A stretch of 64,000 nt of DNA from Synanceia verrucosa (lineage: Eukaryota; Chordata; Actinopteri; Perciformes; Synanceiidae), in NCBI GenBank assembly GCA_029721515.1, contig CM056550.1, positions 9,446,138 through 9,510,137 of the forward strand, given 5' to 3'. The notes under the pieces were generated by a model. That model had not been told where the DNA came from. It made no database searches and saw only the letters and a list, made by a program, of their open reading frames with translations. The translations under genes and the position numbers were made by a program. This document shows positions 11,849 to 22,878 of this stretch, one piece after another (within the stretch, counting starts at the first letter, position 1; the number at the start of each line of letters is the position of its first letter).

Positions 11849-13283
11849 TTATCGATGCTTTCCTTCTGACTGTCCCTTCCTTTTATTTTGTTGGATAATC
11901 TCATCCTCAGATGTTGATGTGTTGTTTACAGAGGAGGAGAACAATCTAGCCGGGCCGAACAGGTTTTCCGTGCTCTGGGAGGGGCCTAAATGGGTGGCAG
12001 GTGGCTTGTTGCCGCTTAAACAGGCTGTGCAAAGGCCAGGGTGAAAGGGTTCAAGGGGGTTGGAGCTGAGGAGACCGGCACGTCAACTGCACCAGCCCCG
12101 CCCAACTCCATTGCCGTGCTAGCCCCATCTGAAACCTCTTTCTTTTCTTCCTCTGTCATCTTGAAAGGCTGTAAGCCTGAGGCTGAAGCCTCTCGTGACG
12201 CTGTTTTTACAGATTTTCCTGTGCAGCTCAGGTCCGGGGTAGAGCCCATTTTTCGACCTCCCCCCATATGGACCATGTCCGAGGTAGGACCCGTTTTTTG
12301 AGATTCCCCCTCTGGAGGAGCCCCTGCCCTGCTAGGCCGAGGTGGGGCAACCTCGCCACTCTCTGCCCCCTGAGGTCCCCTCCATCTTCCCAGCTGCAAC
12401 CCTCTATGTCCCATGCTAGACTATCCTCCTCCGAAATTTCCTCTGAGGCGTTACAAATGCAGTCATCCATTTTGTTGTGGCAGATTTTACATTTAGCCAT
12501 CTTATTTCCACACTCCCTGGCAAAGTGCCCCTGCGCACCACATTTAAAACATCGTGAAATTCTGGGCAATCCCTCAAGATGTGACCAGGCTGTATACAAA
12601 TGCGGCAGACTTTAACCTGTCTATCGTGAATCACCCTGAAATATTCTGTGCCTGCTGCGGTAGAGAACTTAGCTGAGTAAGGCAGAGACTGTACTGCGCC
12701 AGTGAATCTTACCTTGACAAAACGTGGTGCCATCAGCCACCTTAGTTCCAGGCCACATCCTTCGCTTGATGGGGAGACCGCAGACACTCCCCACAGCTCC
12801 AGCTTGGCCAGTATTTCCTCGTCTGGGATGTAGGCAGGCAGTCCCAGGAAAGAAACCACCAGTTCATTATTTTTAATAGCCATTCCCTGCACTCTGGTGT
12901 TGCCAATTTTAAATCCGTCCATTAACTTATTTTTTCCCGCCAGCCACTGCTCATTGTGATTTCGTATTTCTTGGGTCCCATGGTGCGGCAAGCTACAATG
13001 CCCCCAAGCACACCATCCTGGTTGCTTGGATAAGCTCGAGTGCCGATACTGCCTCTTCACCATCAAGCTCCACGCTGACTGTGAGCTCCATTTCGTATTT
13101 GCACTCGGGGTCCTTCTTCCCCTTCCTTGCCTCAATATCTGTGGCTTCAGCAGGCTCCATCTCGGTTACTGCTACCTCTCCAATCTCCTCTGCCAAGCCT
13201 GGCGCATTTAAAGTGTCCTTAAGTCCAACAGGCTGGCTGCTGAGTCCCTGAGCAGCCATTTTGTCCTTGGCTGGGTCTGCCAT
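11849..13283 (-). pseudogene. LINE B2 ORF1 (zinc-knuckle protein), broken
   Basis: Starts at ATG 13283 (MADPAKDKMAAQ) and ends at the TAA at 11849, broken by indels near 13010, 12750, 12560 and 12340. It keeps an RRM-like stretch with ELVVSFLGLPAYIPDEE, then knuckles CRICIQPGHILRDC and CFKCGAQGHFAREC and a further Cys cluster CKICHNKMDDC. The Ser/Pro/Gly-rich tail has no recognisable domain. Its likely role is binding the element RNA. Confidence 0.85.
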
Positions 13284-13502
13284 TAAAAAAAAAATATAAA
13301 ATAAAAGCGGCTCCCCGACAGTGAAACACTGCGGGGAGGCAAAAAAGATCTCTCAAACACTTACAATAAAGGTCCAAACAATGTTCGTCAAAAGCAAAAA
13401 AAAACTAGAACAAAAGAGGATTCCTGGTGTGTGGTGTCTCTGCTCCACTTCCTTGCCTCCTGCCTGCAGCTCTGTGCCTCTGGCTCCTCCCTGCTCACCA
13501 AG

Positions 13503-13532
13503 GGGCGTATGCAGGTTGGTGTGGCCGTAAGC
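13503..13532 (-). pseudogene. 5S rRNA gene, 30-nt 5' stub upstream of LINE B2
   Basis: First 30 nt of a 5S gene, ending GCATACGCCC. Confidence 0.9.
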
Positions 13533-13668
13533 GAATACAAATGCCACAAAGAGGCCTCTTAAGGATGCCGCAAAGTCTTTCTGACAACTTTTTTGGAGGT
13601 GTATAGTTTTTGTCTTTTATGACATGGGATGACATTTTTCTGCAGTTTTCCCCACTGTCAGTTGAAAA

Positions 13669-13776
13669 GCTTACAGCACCTGGTATTGCCAGGCGGTCTC
13701 CCATCCAGGTACTGACCAGGCCCGTCCGTGCTTAGCTTCCGAGATCAGATGTATTCAGGTTGGTGTGGCCGTAAGC
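13669..13776 (-). rRNA. 5S rRNA gene, 10-bp deletion variant
   Basis: Target reads GAATACATCTG; 108 nt, further diverged. Its spacer has TCAAGC in place of the usual TCCAAA stretch. Confidence 0.8.
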
Positions 13777-13911
13777 AAAGACAAACACCACAAAGGGGCC
13801 TTTCAAGGATGCCGCAAAGTCTTTCTGACGACTTTTTTCAAGCTGTATTGTTTTTGTCTTTTTTGACATGCGATGACATTTTTTGGCAGTTTTCCCACCG
13901 TCAGTTAAGAA

Positions 13912-14029
13912 GCTTACAGCACCTGGTATTCCCAGGCGGTCTCCCATCCAAGTACTGACCAGGCCCGTCCGTGCTTAGCCTCCGAGATCAGACGAGATCG
14001 GGCGTATGCAGGTTGGTGTGGCCGTAAGC
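13912..14029 (-). rRNA. 5S rRNA gene
   Basis: Full-length copy with intact promoter boxes. Confidence 0.9.
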
Positions 14030-14167
14030 TAAACCAAATGCAACAAAGAGGCCTTTTAAGGATGCCGCAAAGTCTTTTTGACGACTTTTTTGGAGCTGTA
14101 TTGAAGTTTTTGTCTTTTTTGACGTGCAATGACATTTTTTGTCAGTTTTTCCACCGTCAGTTGAAAA

Positions 14168-14285
14168 GCTTACAGCACCTGGTACTCTCAGGCGGTCTCC
14201 CATCCAAGTACTGACCAAGCCCGTCTGTCCTTAGCTTCCGAGATCAGACGAGATCAGGCGTATGCAGGTAGGTGTGGCTGTAAGC
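14168..14285 (-). rRNA. 5S rRNA gene
   Basis: Full-length copy with several substitutions; last copy before the gap. Confidence 0.87.
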
Positions 14286-14318
14286 GAAAACAAATGCCAC
14301 AAAGGAGCCTTTTAAGGA

Positions 14319-14818
14319 NNNNNNNNNNNNNNNNNNNNNNNNNNNNNNNNNNNNNNNNNNNNNNNNNNNNNNNNNNNNNNNNNNNNNNNNNNNNNNNNNN
14401 NNNNNNNNNNNNNNNNNNNNNNNNNNNNNNNNNNNNNNNNNNNNNNNNNNNNNNNNNNNNNNNNNNNNNNNNNNNNNNNNNNNNNNNNNNNNNNNNNNNN
14501 NNNNNNNNNNNNNNNNNNNNNNNNNNNNNNNNNNNNNNNNNNNNNNNNNNNNNNNNNNNNNNNNNNNNNNNNNNNNNNNNNNNNNNNNNNNNNNNNNNNN
14601 NNNNNNNNNNNNNNNNNNNNNNNNNNNNNNNNNNNNNNNNNNNNNNNNNNNNNNNNNNNNNNNNNNNNNNNNNNNNNNNNNNNNNNNNNNNNNNNNNNNN
14701 NNNNNNNNNNNNNNNNNNNNNNNNNNNNNNNNNNNNNNNNNNNNNNNNNNNNNNNNNNNNNNNNNNNNNNNNNNNNNNNNNNNNNNNNNNNNNNNNNNNN
14801 NNNNNNNNNNNNNNNNNN
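14319..14818. other. Assembly gap (500 N)
   Basis: Exactly 500 N, a placeholder size. The true length and the 5S orientation switch across it are unproven. Confidence 0.99.
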
Positions 14819-14935
14819 CTTACGGCCACACCAACCTGCATAAGACGGATCTCGTCTGATCTCGGAAGCTAAGCACGGTTGCGCCTGGTCAGTACTTGGA
14901 TGGGAGACAGCCTGGCAATACCAGGTGCTGTAAGC
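14819..14935 (+). rRNA. 5S rRNA gene (first base in gap)
   Basis: Target region is diverged (GCATAAGACGG) and CGGTTGCGCC replaces CGGACGGGCC; probably not functional. Confidence 0.8.
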
Positions 14936-15066
14936 TTTTCAACTGACGGTGGGAAAACTGACAAAAAATGTCATCGCATGTCAAAAAAGATCAATACAGC
15001 TCCAAAAAAAGTCGTCAGAAAGACTTTGCGGCATCCTTAAAAGGCCCCTTTGTGGCAGATGTCTTC

Positions 15067-15184
15067 GCTTATGGCCACAACAACCTGCATACGCCCGATC
15101 TCGTCTGATCTCAGAAACTAAGCACGGACGGGCCTGATCAGTACTTGGATGGGAGACCGCCTGGGAATACCAGGTGCTGTAAGC
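15067..15184 (+). rRNA. 5S rRNA gene
   Basis: Full-length copy, few substitutions. Confidence 0.9.
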
Positions 15185-15322
15185 TTTTCAACTGACAGTG
15201 GGAAAACTGCCAAAAAATGTCATCCCATGTCACAAAAGACAAAAACATCAATACATCTCCAAAAAAGTCGTCAGAAAGACTTTGCGGCATCCTTAAAAGG
15301 CCCCTTTGTGGCATTTGGTTTC

Positions 15323-15440
15323 CCTTACGGCCACACCAACCTGCATACGCCCGATCTCGTCTGATCTCGGAAGCTAAGCACAGACGGGCCTGGTCAGTAC
15401 TTGGATGGGAGACCGCCTGGGAGTACCAGGTGCTGTAAGC
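15323..15440 (+). rRNA. 5S rRNA gene
   Basis: Full-length copy; first base C. Confidence 0.9.
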
Positions 15441-15578
15441 TTTTCAACTGACGGTGGGAAAACTGACAAAAAATGTCATTGCACGTCAAAAAAGACAAAA
15501 ACTTCAATACAGCTCCAAAAAAGTCGTCAAAAAGACTTTGCAGCATCCTTAAAAGGCCCCTTTGTGACATTTGTTTTC

Positions 15579-15696
15579 GCTTACGGCCACACCAACCTGC
15601 ATACGCCCGATCTCGTCTGATCTCGGAAGCTAAGCACGGACGGGCCTGGTCAGTACTTGGATGGGAGACTGCCTGGCAATACCAGGTGCTGTAAGC
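15579..15696 (+). rRNA. 5S rRNA gene
   Basis: Full-length copy. Confidence 0.9.
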
Positions 15697-15833
15697 TTTT
15701 CAACTGACGGTGGGAAAACTGACTAAAAATGTCATTGCATGTCAAAAAAGACAAAAAGATCAATACAGCTCCAAAAAGTCGTCAGAAAGATTTTGCGGCA
15801 TCCTTAAAAGGCCCCTTTGTGGCATTTGTTTTA

Positions 15834-15951
15834 GCTTACGGCCACACCAACCTGCATACGCCCGATCTCGTCTGATCTCGGAGGCTAAGCACGGACGGGC
15901 CTGGTCAGTACTTGGATGAGAGCCCGCCTGGGAATACCAGGCGCTGTAAGC
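15834..15951 (+). rRNA. 5S rRNA gene
   Basis: Full-length copy; box C reads GGATGAGAGCCC. Confidence 0.88.
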
Positions 15952-16084
15952 TTTTCAACTGACGGTGGGAAAACGGCCAAAATGTCATCGCATGTCAAAA
16001 AGACAAAACATCAATCCAGCTCAAAAAAGTCGTCAGAAAGACTTTGCGGCATCCTTAAAAGGCCCCTTTGTGGCATTTGGTTTC

Positions 16085-16202
16085 CCTTACGGCCACACCA
16101 ACCTGCATACGCCCGATCTCGTCTGATTTCGGAGGCTAAGCACGGACGGGCCTGGTCAGTATTTGGACAGGAGACCGCCTGGGAATACCAGGTGCTGTAA
16201 GC
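16085..16202 (+). rRNA. 5S rRNA gene, diverged box C
   Basis: Full length; box C reads TTGGACAGGAGACC. Confidence 0.85.
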
Positions 16203-16340
16203 TTTTCAACTGACGGTGGGAAAACTGCCAAAAAATGTCATCGCATGTCAAAAAAGACAAAAACATCAATACATCTCCAAAAAAGTCGTCAGAAAGACTT
16301 TGCGGCATCCTTAAAAGGCTCCTTTGTGGCGTTTGTTTTC

Positions 16341-16458
16341 ACTTACGGCCACACCAACCTGCATACGCCTGATCTCGTCTGATCTCGGAAGCTAAGCACG
16401 GACGGGCCTGGTCAGTACTTGGATGGGAGACTGCCTGGGAATACCAGGTGCTGTAAGC
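16341..16458 (+). rRNA. 5S rRNA gene
   Basis: Full-length copy; first of a three-unit set repeated from 18370. Confidence 0.9.
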
Positions 16459-16588
16459 TTTTCAACTGACGGTGGGAAAACTGACAAAAAATGTCATCGC
16501 ATGTCAAAAAAGATCAATACAGCTCCAAAAAAGTCGTCAGAAAGACTTTGCGGCATCCTTAAAAGGCCCCTTTGTGGCATTTGTCTTC

Positions 16589-16706
16589 GCTTACGGCCAC
16601 ACCAACCTGCATACGCCCGATCTCGTCTGATCTCAGAAGCTAAGCACGGACGGGCCTGGTCAGTACTTGGATGGGAGACCGCCTGGCAATACCAGGTGCT
16701 GTAAGC
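16589..16706 (+). rRNA. 5S rRNA gene
   Basis: Full-length copy. Confidence 0.9.
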
Positions 16707-16844
16707 TTTTCAACTGACAGTGGGAAAACTGCCAAAAAATGTCATCGCATGTCAAAAAAGACAAAAACATCAATACAGCTCTAAAAAAGTCGTCAGAAAG
16801 ACTTTGCGGCATCCTTAAAAGGCCCCTTTGTGGCATTCGGTTTA

Positions 16845-16962
16845 GCTTACGGCCACACCAACCTGCATACGCCCGATCTCGTCTGATCTCGGAGGCTAAG
16901 CACGGACGGGCCTGGTCAGTACTTGGATGGGAGACCGCCTGGGAATACCAGGTGCTGTAAGC
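16845..16962 (+). rRNA. 5S rRNA gene
   Basis: Full-length copy. Confidence 0.9.
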
Positions 16963-17092
16963 TTTTTAACTGACGGTGGGAAAACTGCCAAAAAATGTCA
17001 TCGCATGTCAAAAAAGACAAATACATCTCCATAAAAGTCGTCAGAAAGACTTTGCGGCATCCTGAAAAGGCTCCTTTGTGGCATTTGGTTTC

Positions 17093-17210
17093 ACTTACGG
17101 CCTCACCAACCTGCATACGCCCGATCTCGTCTGATCTCGGAGGCTAAGCACGGACGGGCCTGGTCAGTACTTGGATGGGAGACCGCCTGGGAATGCCAGG
17201 TGCTGTAAGC
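17093..17210 (+). rRNA. 5S rRNA gene
   Basis: Full-length copy. Confidence 0.9.
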
Positions 17211-17345
17211 TTTTCAACTGACAGTGGGAAAACTGCCAAAAAATGTCATCGCGTGTCAAAAAAGTCAAAAACAATACAGCTCCAAAAAAGTCGTCAGAAA
17301 GCCTTTGCGGCATCCTTAAAAGGCCCCTTTGTGGCATTTGTCTTC

Positions 17346-17463
17346 GCTTACGGCCACACGAACCTGCATACGCCCGATCTCGTCTGATCTCGGAAGCTAA
17401 GCACGGATGGGCCTGGTCAGTACTTGGATGGGAGACCGCCTGGGAATACCAGGTGCTGTAAGC
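17346..17463 (+). rRNA. 5S rRNA gene
   Basis: Full-length copy; shares ACACGAACCTG with the copy at 62427. Confidence 0.9.
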
Positions 17464-17601
17464 TTTTCAACTGACGGTGGGAAAACTGACAAAAAATGTC
17501 ATCGCATCTCAAAAAAGACAAAAACATCAATACAGCTCCAAAAAAGTCGTCAGAAAGATTTTGCGGCATCCTTAAAAGGCCCCTTTGTGGCTTTTGTCTT
17601 C

Positions 17602-17719
17602 CCTTACGGCCACACCAACCTGCATACGCCCGATCTCGTCTGATCTCGGAAGCGAAGCACGGTCGGGCCTGGTCAGTACTTGGATGGGAGACCGCCTGGG
17701 AATACCAGGTGCTGTAAGC
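17602..17719 (+). rRNA. 5S rRNA gene
   Basis: Full-length copy; box A reads AGCGAAGCACGG. Confidence 0.88.
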
Positions 17720-17857
17720 TTTTCAACTGACGGTGGGAAAACTGCCAAAAAATGTCATCGCCTGTCAAAAAAGACAAAAACATCAATACAGCTCCAAAAA
17801 AGTCATCAGAAAGACTTTGCGGCATCCTTAAAGGGCTCCTTTGTGGCGTTTGTTTTC

Positions 17858-17975
17858 GCTTGCGGCCACACCTACCTGCATACGCCCGATCTCGTCTGAT
17901 CTCGGAAGCTAAGCATGGACGGGCCTGGTCAGTATTTAGATGGAAGACCGCCTGGGAATACCAGGTGCTGTAAGC
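17858..17975 (+). rRNA. 5S rRNA gene
   Basis: Full-length copy; box C reads TTAGATGGAAGACC. Confidence 0.87.
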
Positions 17976-18113
17976 TTTTCAACTGACGGTGGGAAAACTG
18001 CCAAAAAATGTCATCGCATTTCAAAAAAAACAAAAACATCAATACATCTCCAAAAAAGTCGTCAGAAAGACTTTGCGGCATCCTTAAAAGGCCCCTTTGT
18101 GGCATTTGGTTTC

Positions 18114-18231
18114 CCTTACGGCCACACCAACCTGCATACGCCCGATCTCGTCTGATTTCGGAGGCTAAGCACGGACGGGCATGGTCAGTACTTGGATGAG
18201 AGACCGCCTGGGAATACCAGGTGCTGTAAGC
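18114..18231 (+). rRNA. 5S rRNA gene
   Basis: Full-length copy. Confidence 0.9.
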
Positions 18232-18369
18232 TTTTCAACTGACGGTGGGAAAACTGCCAAAAAATGTCATCGCATGTCAAAAAAGACAAAAACATCAATA
18301 CATCTCCAAAAAAGTCGTCAGAAAGACTTTGCGGCATCCTTAAAATGCCCCTTTGTGGCATTTGGTTTC

Positions 18370-18487
18370 GCTTACGGCCACACCAACCTGCATACGCCTG
18401 ATCTCGTCTGATCTCGGAAGCTAAGCACGGACGGGCCTGGTCAGTACTTGGATGGGACACTGCCTGGGAATACCAGATGCTGTAAGC
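18370..18487 (+). rRNA. 5S rRNA gene
   Basis: Full-length copy; partner of the copy at 16341 in a higher-order repeat. Confidence 0.9.
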
Positions 18488-18616
18488 TTTTCAACTGACG
18501 GTGGCAAAACTGACAAAAATGTCATCGCATGTCAAAAAAGATCAATACAGCTCCAAAAAAGTCGTCAGAAAGACTTTGCGGCATCCTTAAAAGGCCCCTT
18601 TGTGGCATTCGTCTTC

Positions 18617-18734
18617 GCTTACGGCCACACCAACCTGCATACGCCCGATCTCGTCTGATCTCAGAAGCTAAGCACGGACGGGCCTGCTCAGTACTTGGAT
18701 GGGAGACCGCCTGGCAATACCAGGTGCTGTAAGC
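18617..18734 (+). rRNA. 5S rRNA gene
   Basis: Full-length copy; partner of 16589. Confidence 0.9.
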
Positions 18735-18872
18735 TTTTCAACTGACAGTGGGAAAACTGCCAAAAAATGTCATCGCATGTCAAAAAAGACAAAAACATCA
18801 ATACAGCTCTAAAAAAGTCGTCAGAAAGACTTTGCGGCATCCTTAAAAGGCCCCTTTGTGGCATTCGGTTTA

Positions 18873-18990
18873 GCTTACGGCCACACCAACCTGCATACGC
18901 CCGATCTCGTCTGATCTCGGAGGCTAAGCACGGACGGGCCTGGTCAGTACTTGGATGGGAGACCGCCTGGGAATACCAGGTGCTGTAAGC
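18873..18990 (+). rRNA. 5S rRNA gene
   Basis: Full-length copy; partner of 16845. Confidence 0.9.
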
Positions 18991-19125
18991 TTTTTAACTG
19001 ACGGTGGGAAAACTGCCAAAAAATGTCATCGCATGTCAAAAAAGACAAAAACAATACAGCTCCGAAAAAGTTGTCAGAAAGACTTTGCGGCATCCTTAAG
19101 AGGCCCCTTTGTGGCATTTGGTTTA

Positions 19126-19233
19126 GCTTACGGCCACACCAACCTGCATTCGTCTGATCTCGGAGGCTAAGCACGGACGGGCCTGGTCAGTACTTGGATG
19201 GGAGACCGCCTGGGAATACCAGGTGCTGTAAGC
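19126..19233 (+). rRNA. 5S rRNA gene, 10-bp deletion variant
   Basis: Target reads GCATTCGTCTG; LINE junction removed. Confidence 0.82.
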
Positions 19234-19368
19234 TTTTCAACTGACGGTGGGAAAACTGCCAAAAAATGTCATCGCATGTCAAAAAAGACAAAAACAATAC
19301 AGCTCCGAAAAACTTGTCAGAAAGACTTTGCGGCATCCTTAAAAGGCCCCTTTGTGGCATTTGGTTTC

Positions 19369-19476
19369 GCTTACGGCCACACCAACCTGCATTCGTCTGA
19401 TCTCGGAGGCTAAGCACGGACGGGCCTGGTAAGTACTTGGATGGGAGACCGCCTGGGAATACCAGGTGCTGTAAGC
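19369..19476 (+). rRNA. 5S rRNA gene, 10-bp deletion variant
   Basis: Same GCATTCGTCTG deletion as its neighbour, so likely spread by unit duplication. Confidence 0.82.
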
Positions 19477-19614
19477 TTTTCAACTGATGGTGGGAAAACT
19501 GCCAAAAAATGTCATTGCATGTCAAAAAAGACAAAAACTTCAATACAGCTCCAAAAAAGTCGTCAGGAAGAATTTGCGGCATCCTTAAAAGGCCCCTTTG
19601 TGGCATTTGGTTTC

Positions 19615-19732
19615 CCTTACGGCCACACCAACCTGCATACGCCCGATCTCGTCTGATCTCGGAGGCTAAGCACGGAGGGGCCTGGTCAGTACTTGGATGG
19701 GAGACCGCCTGGGAATACCAGGTGCTGTAAGC
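19615..19732 (+). rRNA. 5S rRNA gene
   Basis: Full-length copy; CACGGAGGGG variant. Confidence 0.89.
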
Positions 19733-19870
19733 TTTTCAACTGACGGTGGGAAAACTGCCAAAAAATGTCTTCGCATGTCAAAAAAAACAAAAACTTCAAT
19801 ACAACTCCAAAAAAGTCGTCAGAAAGACTTTGCGGCATCCTTAAAAGGCCCATTTGTGGCAGATGTCTTT

Positions 19871-19978
19871 GCTTATGGCCACACCAACCTGCATACGCCC
19901 GATCTCGGAGGCTAAGCACGGACAGGTTTGGTAAGTACTTGGATGGGAGACCGCCTGGGAATACCAGGTGCTGTAAGC
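19871..19978 (+). rRNA. 5S rRNA gene, 10-bp deletion variant (second module)
   Basis: Reads GCATACGCCCGATCTCGGAGG: the second module (TCTGATCTCG) is lost and the LINE junction is kept. Confidence 0.82.
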
Positions 19979-20116
19979 TTTTCAACTGATGGTGGGAAAA
20001 CTGCCAAAAAATGTCATCGCATGTCAAAAAAGACAAAAACATCAATACATCTCCAAAAAAGTCGTCAGGAAGAATTGGCGGCATCCTTAAAAGGCCCCTT
20101 TGTGGCATTTGTTTTG

Positions 20117-20224
20117 TCTTACGGCCACACCAACCTGCATACGCCGGATCTCGGAAGCTAAGCACGGACGGGCCTGGTCAGTACTTGGATGGGAGACCGC
20201 CTGGGAGTACTAGGTGCTGTAAGC
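20117..20224 (+). rRNA. 5S rRNA gene, 10-bp deletion variant (second module)
   Basis: Reads GCATACGCCGGATCTCGG; 108 nt. Confidence 0.82.
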
Positions 20225-20362
20225 TTTTCAACTGACGGTGGGAAAACTGCCAAAAAATGTCATCGCATGTCAAAAAAGACAAAAACTTCAATACAGCTCC
20301 AAAAAAGTTGTCAAAAAGACTTTGCGGCATCCTTAAAAGGCCCCTTTGTGACATTTGTTTTC

Positions 20363-20480
20363 GCTTACGGCCCCACCAACCTGCATACGCCCGATCTCGT
20401 CTGATCTCGGAAGCTAAGCACGGTCGGGCCTGGTCAGTACTTGGATGGGAGACTGCCTGGGAATACCAGGTGCTGTAAGC
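20363..20480 (+). rRNA. 5S rRNA gene
   Basis: Full-length copy; the 3' T run is interrupted (AAGCATTTC), which may weaken termination. Confidence 0.88.
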
Positions 20481-20618
20481 ATTTCAACTGACGGTGGGAA
20501 AACTGCCAAAAAATGTCATCGCATGACAAAAAAGACAAAAGCATCAATACAGCCCCAAAAAAGTCGTCAGAAAGACTTTGCGGCATCCTTAAAAGGCCCC
20601 TTTGTGGCATTTGTCTTC

Positions 20619-20736
20619 CCTTACGGCCACACCAACCTGCATACGCCCGATCTCGTCTGATCTCGGAAGCTAAGCACGGACGGGACTGGTCAGTACTTGG
20701 ATGGGAGACCGCCTGGGAATACCAGGTGCTGTAAGC
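20619..20736 (+). rRNA. 5S rRNA gene
   Basis: Full-length copy. Confidence 0.9.
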
Positions 20737-20871
20737 TTTTCAACTGACGGTGGGAAAACTGCCAAAAAATGTCATCGCATGTCAAAAAAGACAAAAACAA
20801 TACAGCTTGAAAAAAGTCGTCAGAAAGACTTTGCGGCATCCTTAAAAGGCCCCTTTGTGGCATTTGTCTTC

Positions 20872-20979
20872 GCTTACGGCCACACCAACCTGCATACGTC
20901 TGATCTCGGAAGCTAAGCACAGACGGGCCTGGTCAGTACTTGGATGGGAGACCGCCTGGGAGTACCAGGTGCTGTAAGC
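20872..20979 (+). rRNA. 5S rRNA gene, 10-bp deletion variant
   Basis: Reads GCATACGTCTG; 108 nt. Confidence 0.82.
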
Positions 20980-21119
20980 TTTTCAAATGACGGAGGAAAA
21001 ACTGACAAAAAATGTCATTGCACGTCAAAAAAGACAAAAACTTCAATACAGCTCCAAAAAAGTCGTCAAAAAGACTTTGCAGCATCCTTAAAAGGCCCCT
21101 TTGTGACCTTTTTTTTTTT

Positions 21120-21237
21120 GCTTACGGCCACACCAACCTGCATACGCCCGATCCCGTCTGATCTCGGAAGCTAAGCACGGACGGGCCTGGTCAGTACTTG
21201 GATGGGAGACCGCCTGGGAATACCAGGTGCTGTAAGC
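21120..21237 (+). rRNA. 5S rRNA gene
   Basis: Full-length copy; the upstream spacer has a T10 run at about 21110. Confidence 0.88.
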
Positions 21238-21375
21238 TTTTCAACTGACGGTGGGAAAACTGCCAAAAAATGTCATCGCCTGTCAAAAAAGACAAAAACA
21301 TCAATACAGCCCCAAAAAAGTTGTCAGAAAGACTTTGCGGCATCCTTAAAAGGCTCCTTTGTGGCATTTGTTTTC

Positions 21376-21493
21376 GCTTACGGCCACACCTACCTGCATA
21401 CACCCGATCTCGTCTGATCTCGGAAGCTAAGCACGGACGGGCCTGGTCAGTACTTGGATGGGAGACCGCCTGGGAATACCAGGTGCTGTAAGC
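21376..21493 (+). rRNA. 5S rRNA gene
   Basis: Full-length copy. Confidence 0.9.
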
Positions 21494-21628
21494 TTTTCAA
21501 CTGACGGTGGGAAAACTGCCAAAAAATGTCATCGCATGTCAAAAAAGACAAAAACAATACAGCTCCAAAAAAGTCGTCAGAAAGACTTTGCGGCATCCTT
21601 CAAAGGCCCCTTTGTGGCATTTGGTTTC

Positions 21629-21736
21629 GCTTACGGCCACACCAACCTGCATTCGTCTGATCTCGGAGACTCAGCACGGACGGGCCTGGTAAGTACTTGG
21701 ATGGGAGACCCCCTGGGAATACCAGGTGCTGTAAGC
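21629..21736 (+). rRNA. 5S rRNA gene, 10-bp deletion variant
   Basis: Reads GCATTCGTCTG; box A changed (GACTCAGCACGG). Confidence 0.8.
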
Positions 21737-21874
21737 TTTTCAACTGACGGTGGGAAAACTGCCAAAAAATGTCATCACCTGTCAAAAAAGACAAAAACAT
21801 CAATACAGCCCCAAAAAAGTCGTCAGAAAGACTTTGCGGCATCCTTAAAAGGCCGCTTTGTGGCATTTGTCTTC

Positions 21875-21992
21875 GCTTACGGCCACACCAACCTGCATGC
21901 GCCCGATCTCGTCTGATCTCAGAAGCTAAGCACAGACGGGACTGGTCAGTACTTGGATGGGAGACCGCCTGGGAATACCAGGTGCTGTAAGC
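21875..21992 (+). rRNA. 5S rRNA gene
   Basis: Full-length copy. Confidence 0.9.
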
Positions 21993-22127
21993 TTTTCAAC
22001 TGATGGTGGGAAAACTGCCAAAAAATGTCATCGCATGTCAAAAAAGACAAAAACAATACAGCTCCAAAAAAGTTGTCAGAAAGACTTTGCGGCATCCTTA
22101 AAAGGCCTCTTTGTGGCATTTGTCTTC

Positions 22128-22235
22128 GCTTACGGCCACACCTACCTGCAATCGTCTGATCTCAGAAGCTAAGCACGGACGGGCCTGGTCAGTACTTGGA
22201 TAAGAGACCGCCTGGCAATACCAGGTGCTGTAAGC
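22128..22235 (+). rRNA. 5S rRNA gene, 10-bp deletion variant
   Basis: Reads GCAATCGTCTG; box C changed (GGATAAGAGACC). Confidence 0.8.
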
Positions 22236-22370
22236 TTTTCAACTGACGGTGGGAAAACTGCCAAAAAATGTCATCGCATGTCAAAAAAGACAAAAACAAT
22301 ACAGCTCCAAAAAAGTCGTCAGAAAGACTTTGCGGCATCCTTAAAAGGCCCCTTTGTGGAATTTGGTTTC

Positions 22371-22488
22371 GCTTACGGCCACACCAACCTGCATACGCCC
22401 GATCTCGTCTGATCTCGGAAGCTAAGCACGGTCGGGCCTGGTCAGTACTTGTCTGGGAGACCGCCTGGGAATACCAGGTGCTGTAAGC
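22371..22488 (+). rRNA. 5S rRNA gene
   Basis: Full length; box C start changed (TTGTCTGGGAG). Confidence 0.86.
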
Positions 22489-22625
22489 TTTTCAACTGAC
22501 GGTGGGAAAACTGCAAAAAATGTCATCGCCTGTCAAAAAAGACAAAAACATCAATACAGCCCCAAAAAAGTTGTCAGAAAGACTTTGCGGCATCCTTAAA
22601 AGGCTCCTTTGTGGCGTTTGTTTTC

Positions 22626-22743
22626 GCTTACGGCCACACCTACCTGCATACACCCGATCTCGTCTGATCTCGGAAGCTAAGCACGGACGGGCCTGGTCAG
22701 TACTTGGATGAGAGACCGCCTGAGAATACCAGGTGCTGTAAGC
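22626..22743 (+). rRNA. 5S rRNA gene
   Basis: Full-length copy; closely like the copy at 34879 downstream of LINE B1. Confidence 0.9.
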
Positions 22744-22878
22744 TTTTCAACTGACGGTGGGAAAACTGCCAAAAAATGTCATCGCATGTCAAAAAAGTCA
22801 AAAACAATACAGCTCCAAAAAAGTCGTCAGAAAGACTTTGCGGCATCCTTAAAAGGCCCCTTTATGGCATTTGTCTTC

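Larger units (their letters stand above)
7720..13502 (-). mobile_element. Family B 5S-specific non-LTR retrotransposon, copy B2
   Basis: A second LINE family, 5783 bp, minus strand. It is flanked by a 9-bp duplication CATACGCCC (13503-13511 and 7711-7719) at the same 5S position used by family A. The 5' end begins CTTGGTGAGCAGGG (no GA microsatellite) and the 3' end is A-rich. ORF1 and ORF2 have the same domain order as family A but are very different in sequence and of higher GC, so this is a separate family. Many indels and a changed RT active site make this copy dead. Confidence 0.92.
13503..14318 (-). repeat. 5S rDNA array block 3 (minus strand), ends at gap
   Basis: Three whole units plus a 5' stub; the fourth spacer runs into the N gap. 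Array orientation is reversed on the other side of the gap. Confidence 0.95.

Noticed and set aside
14254..14872. Open frames spanning the N gap
   Set aside because: Artefact of translating N.
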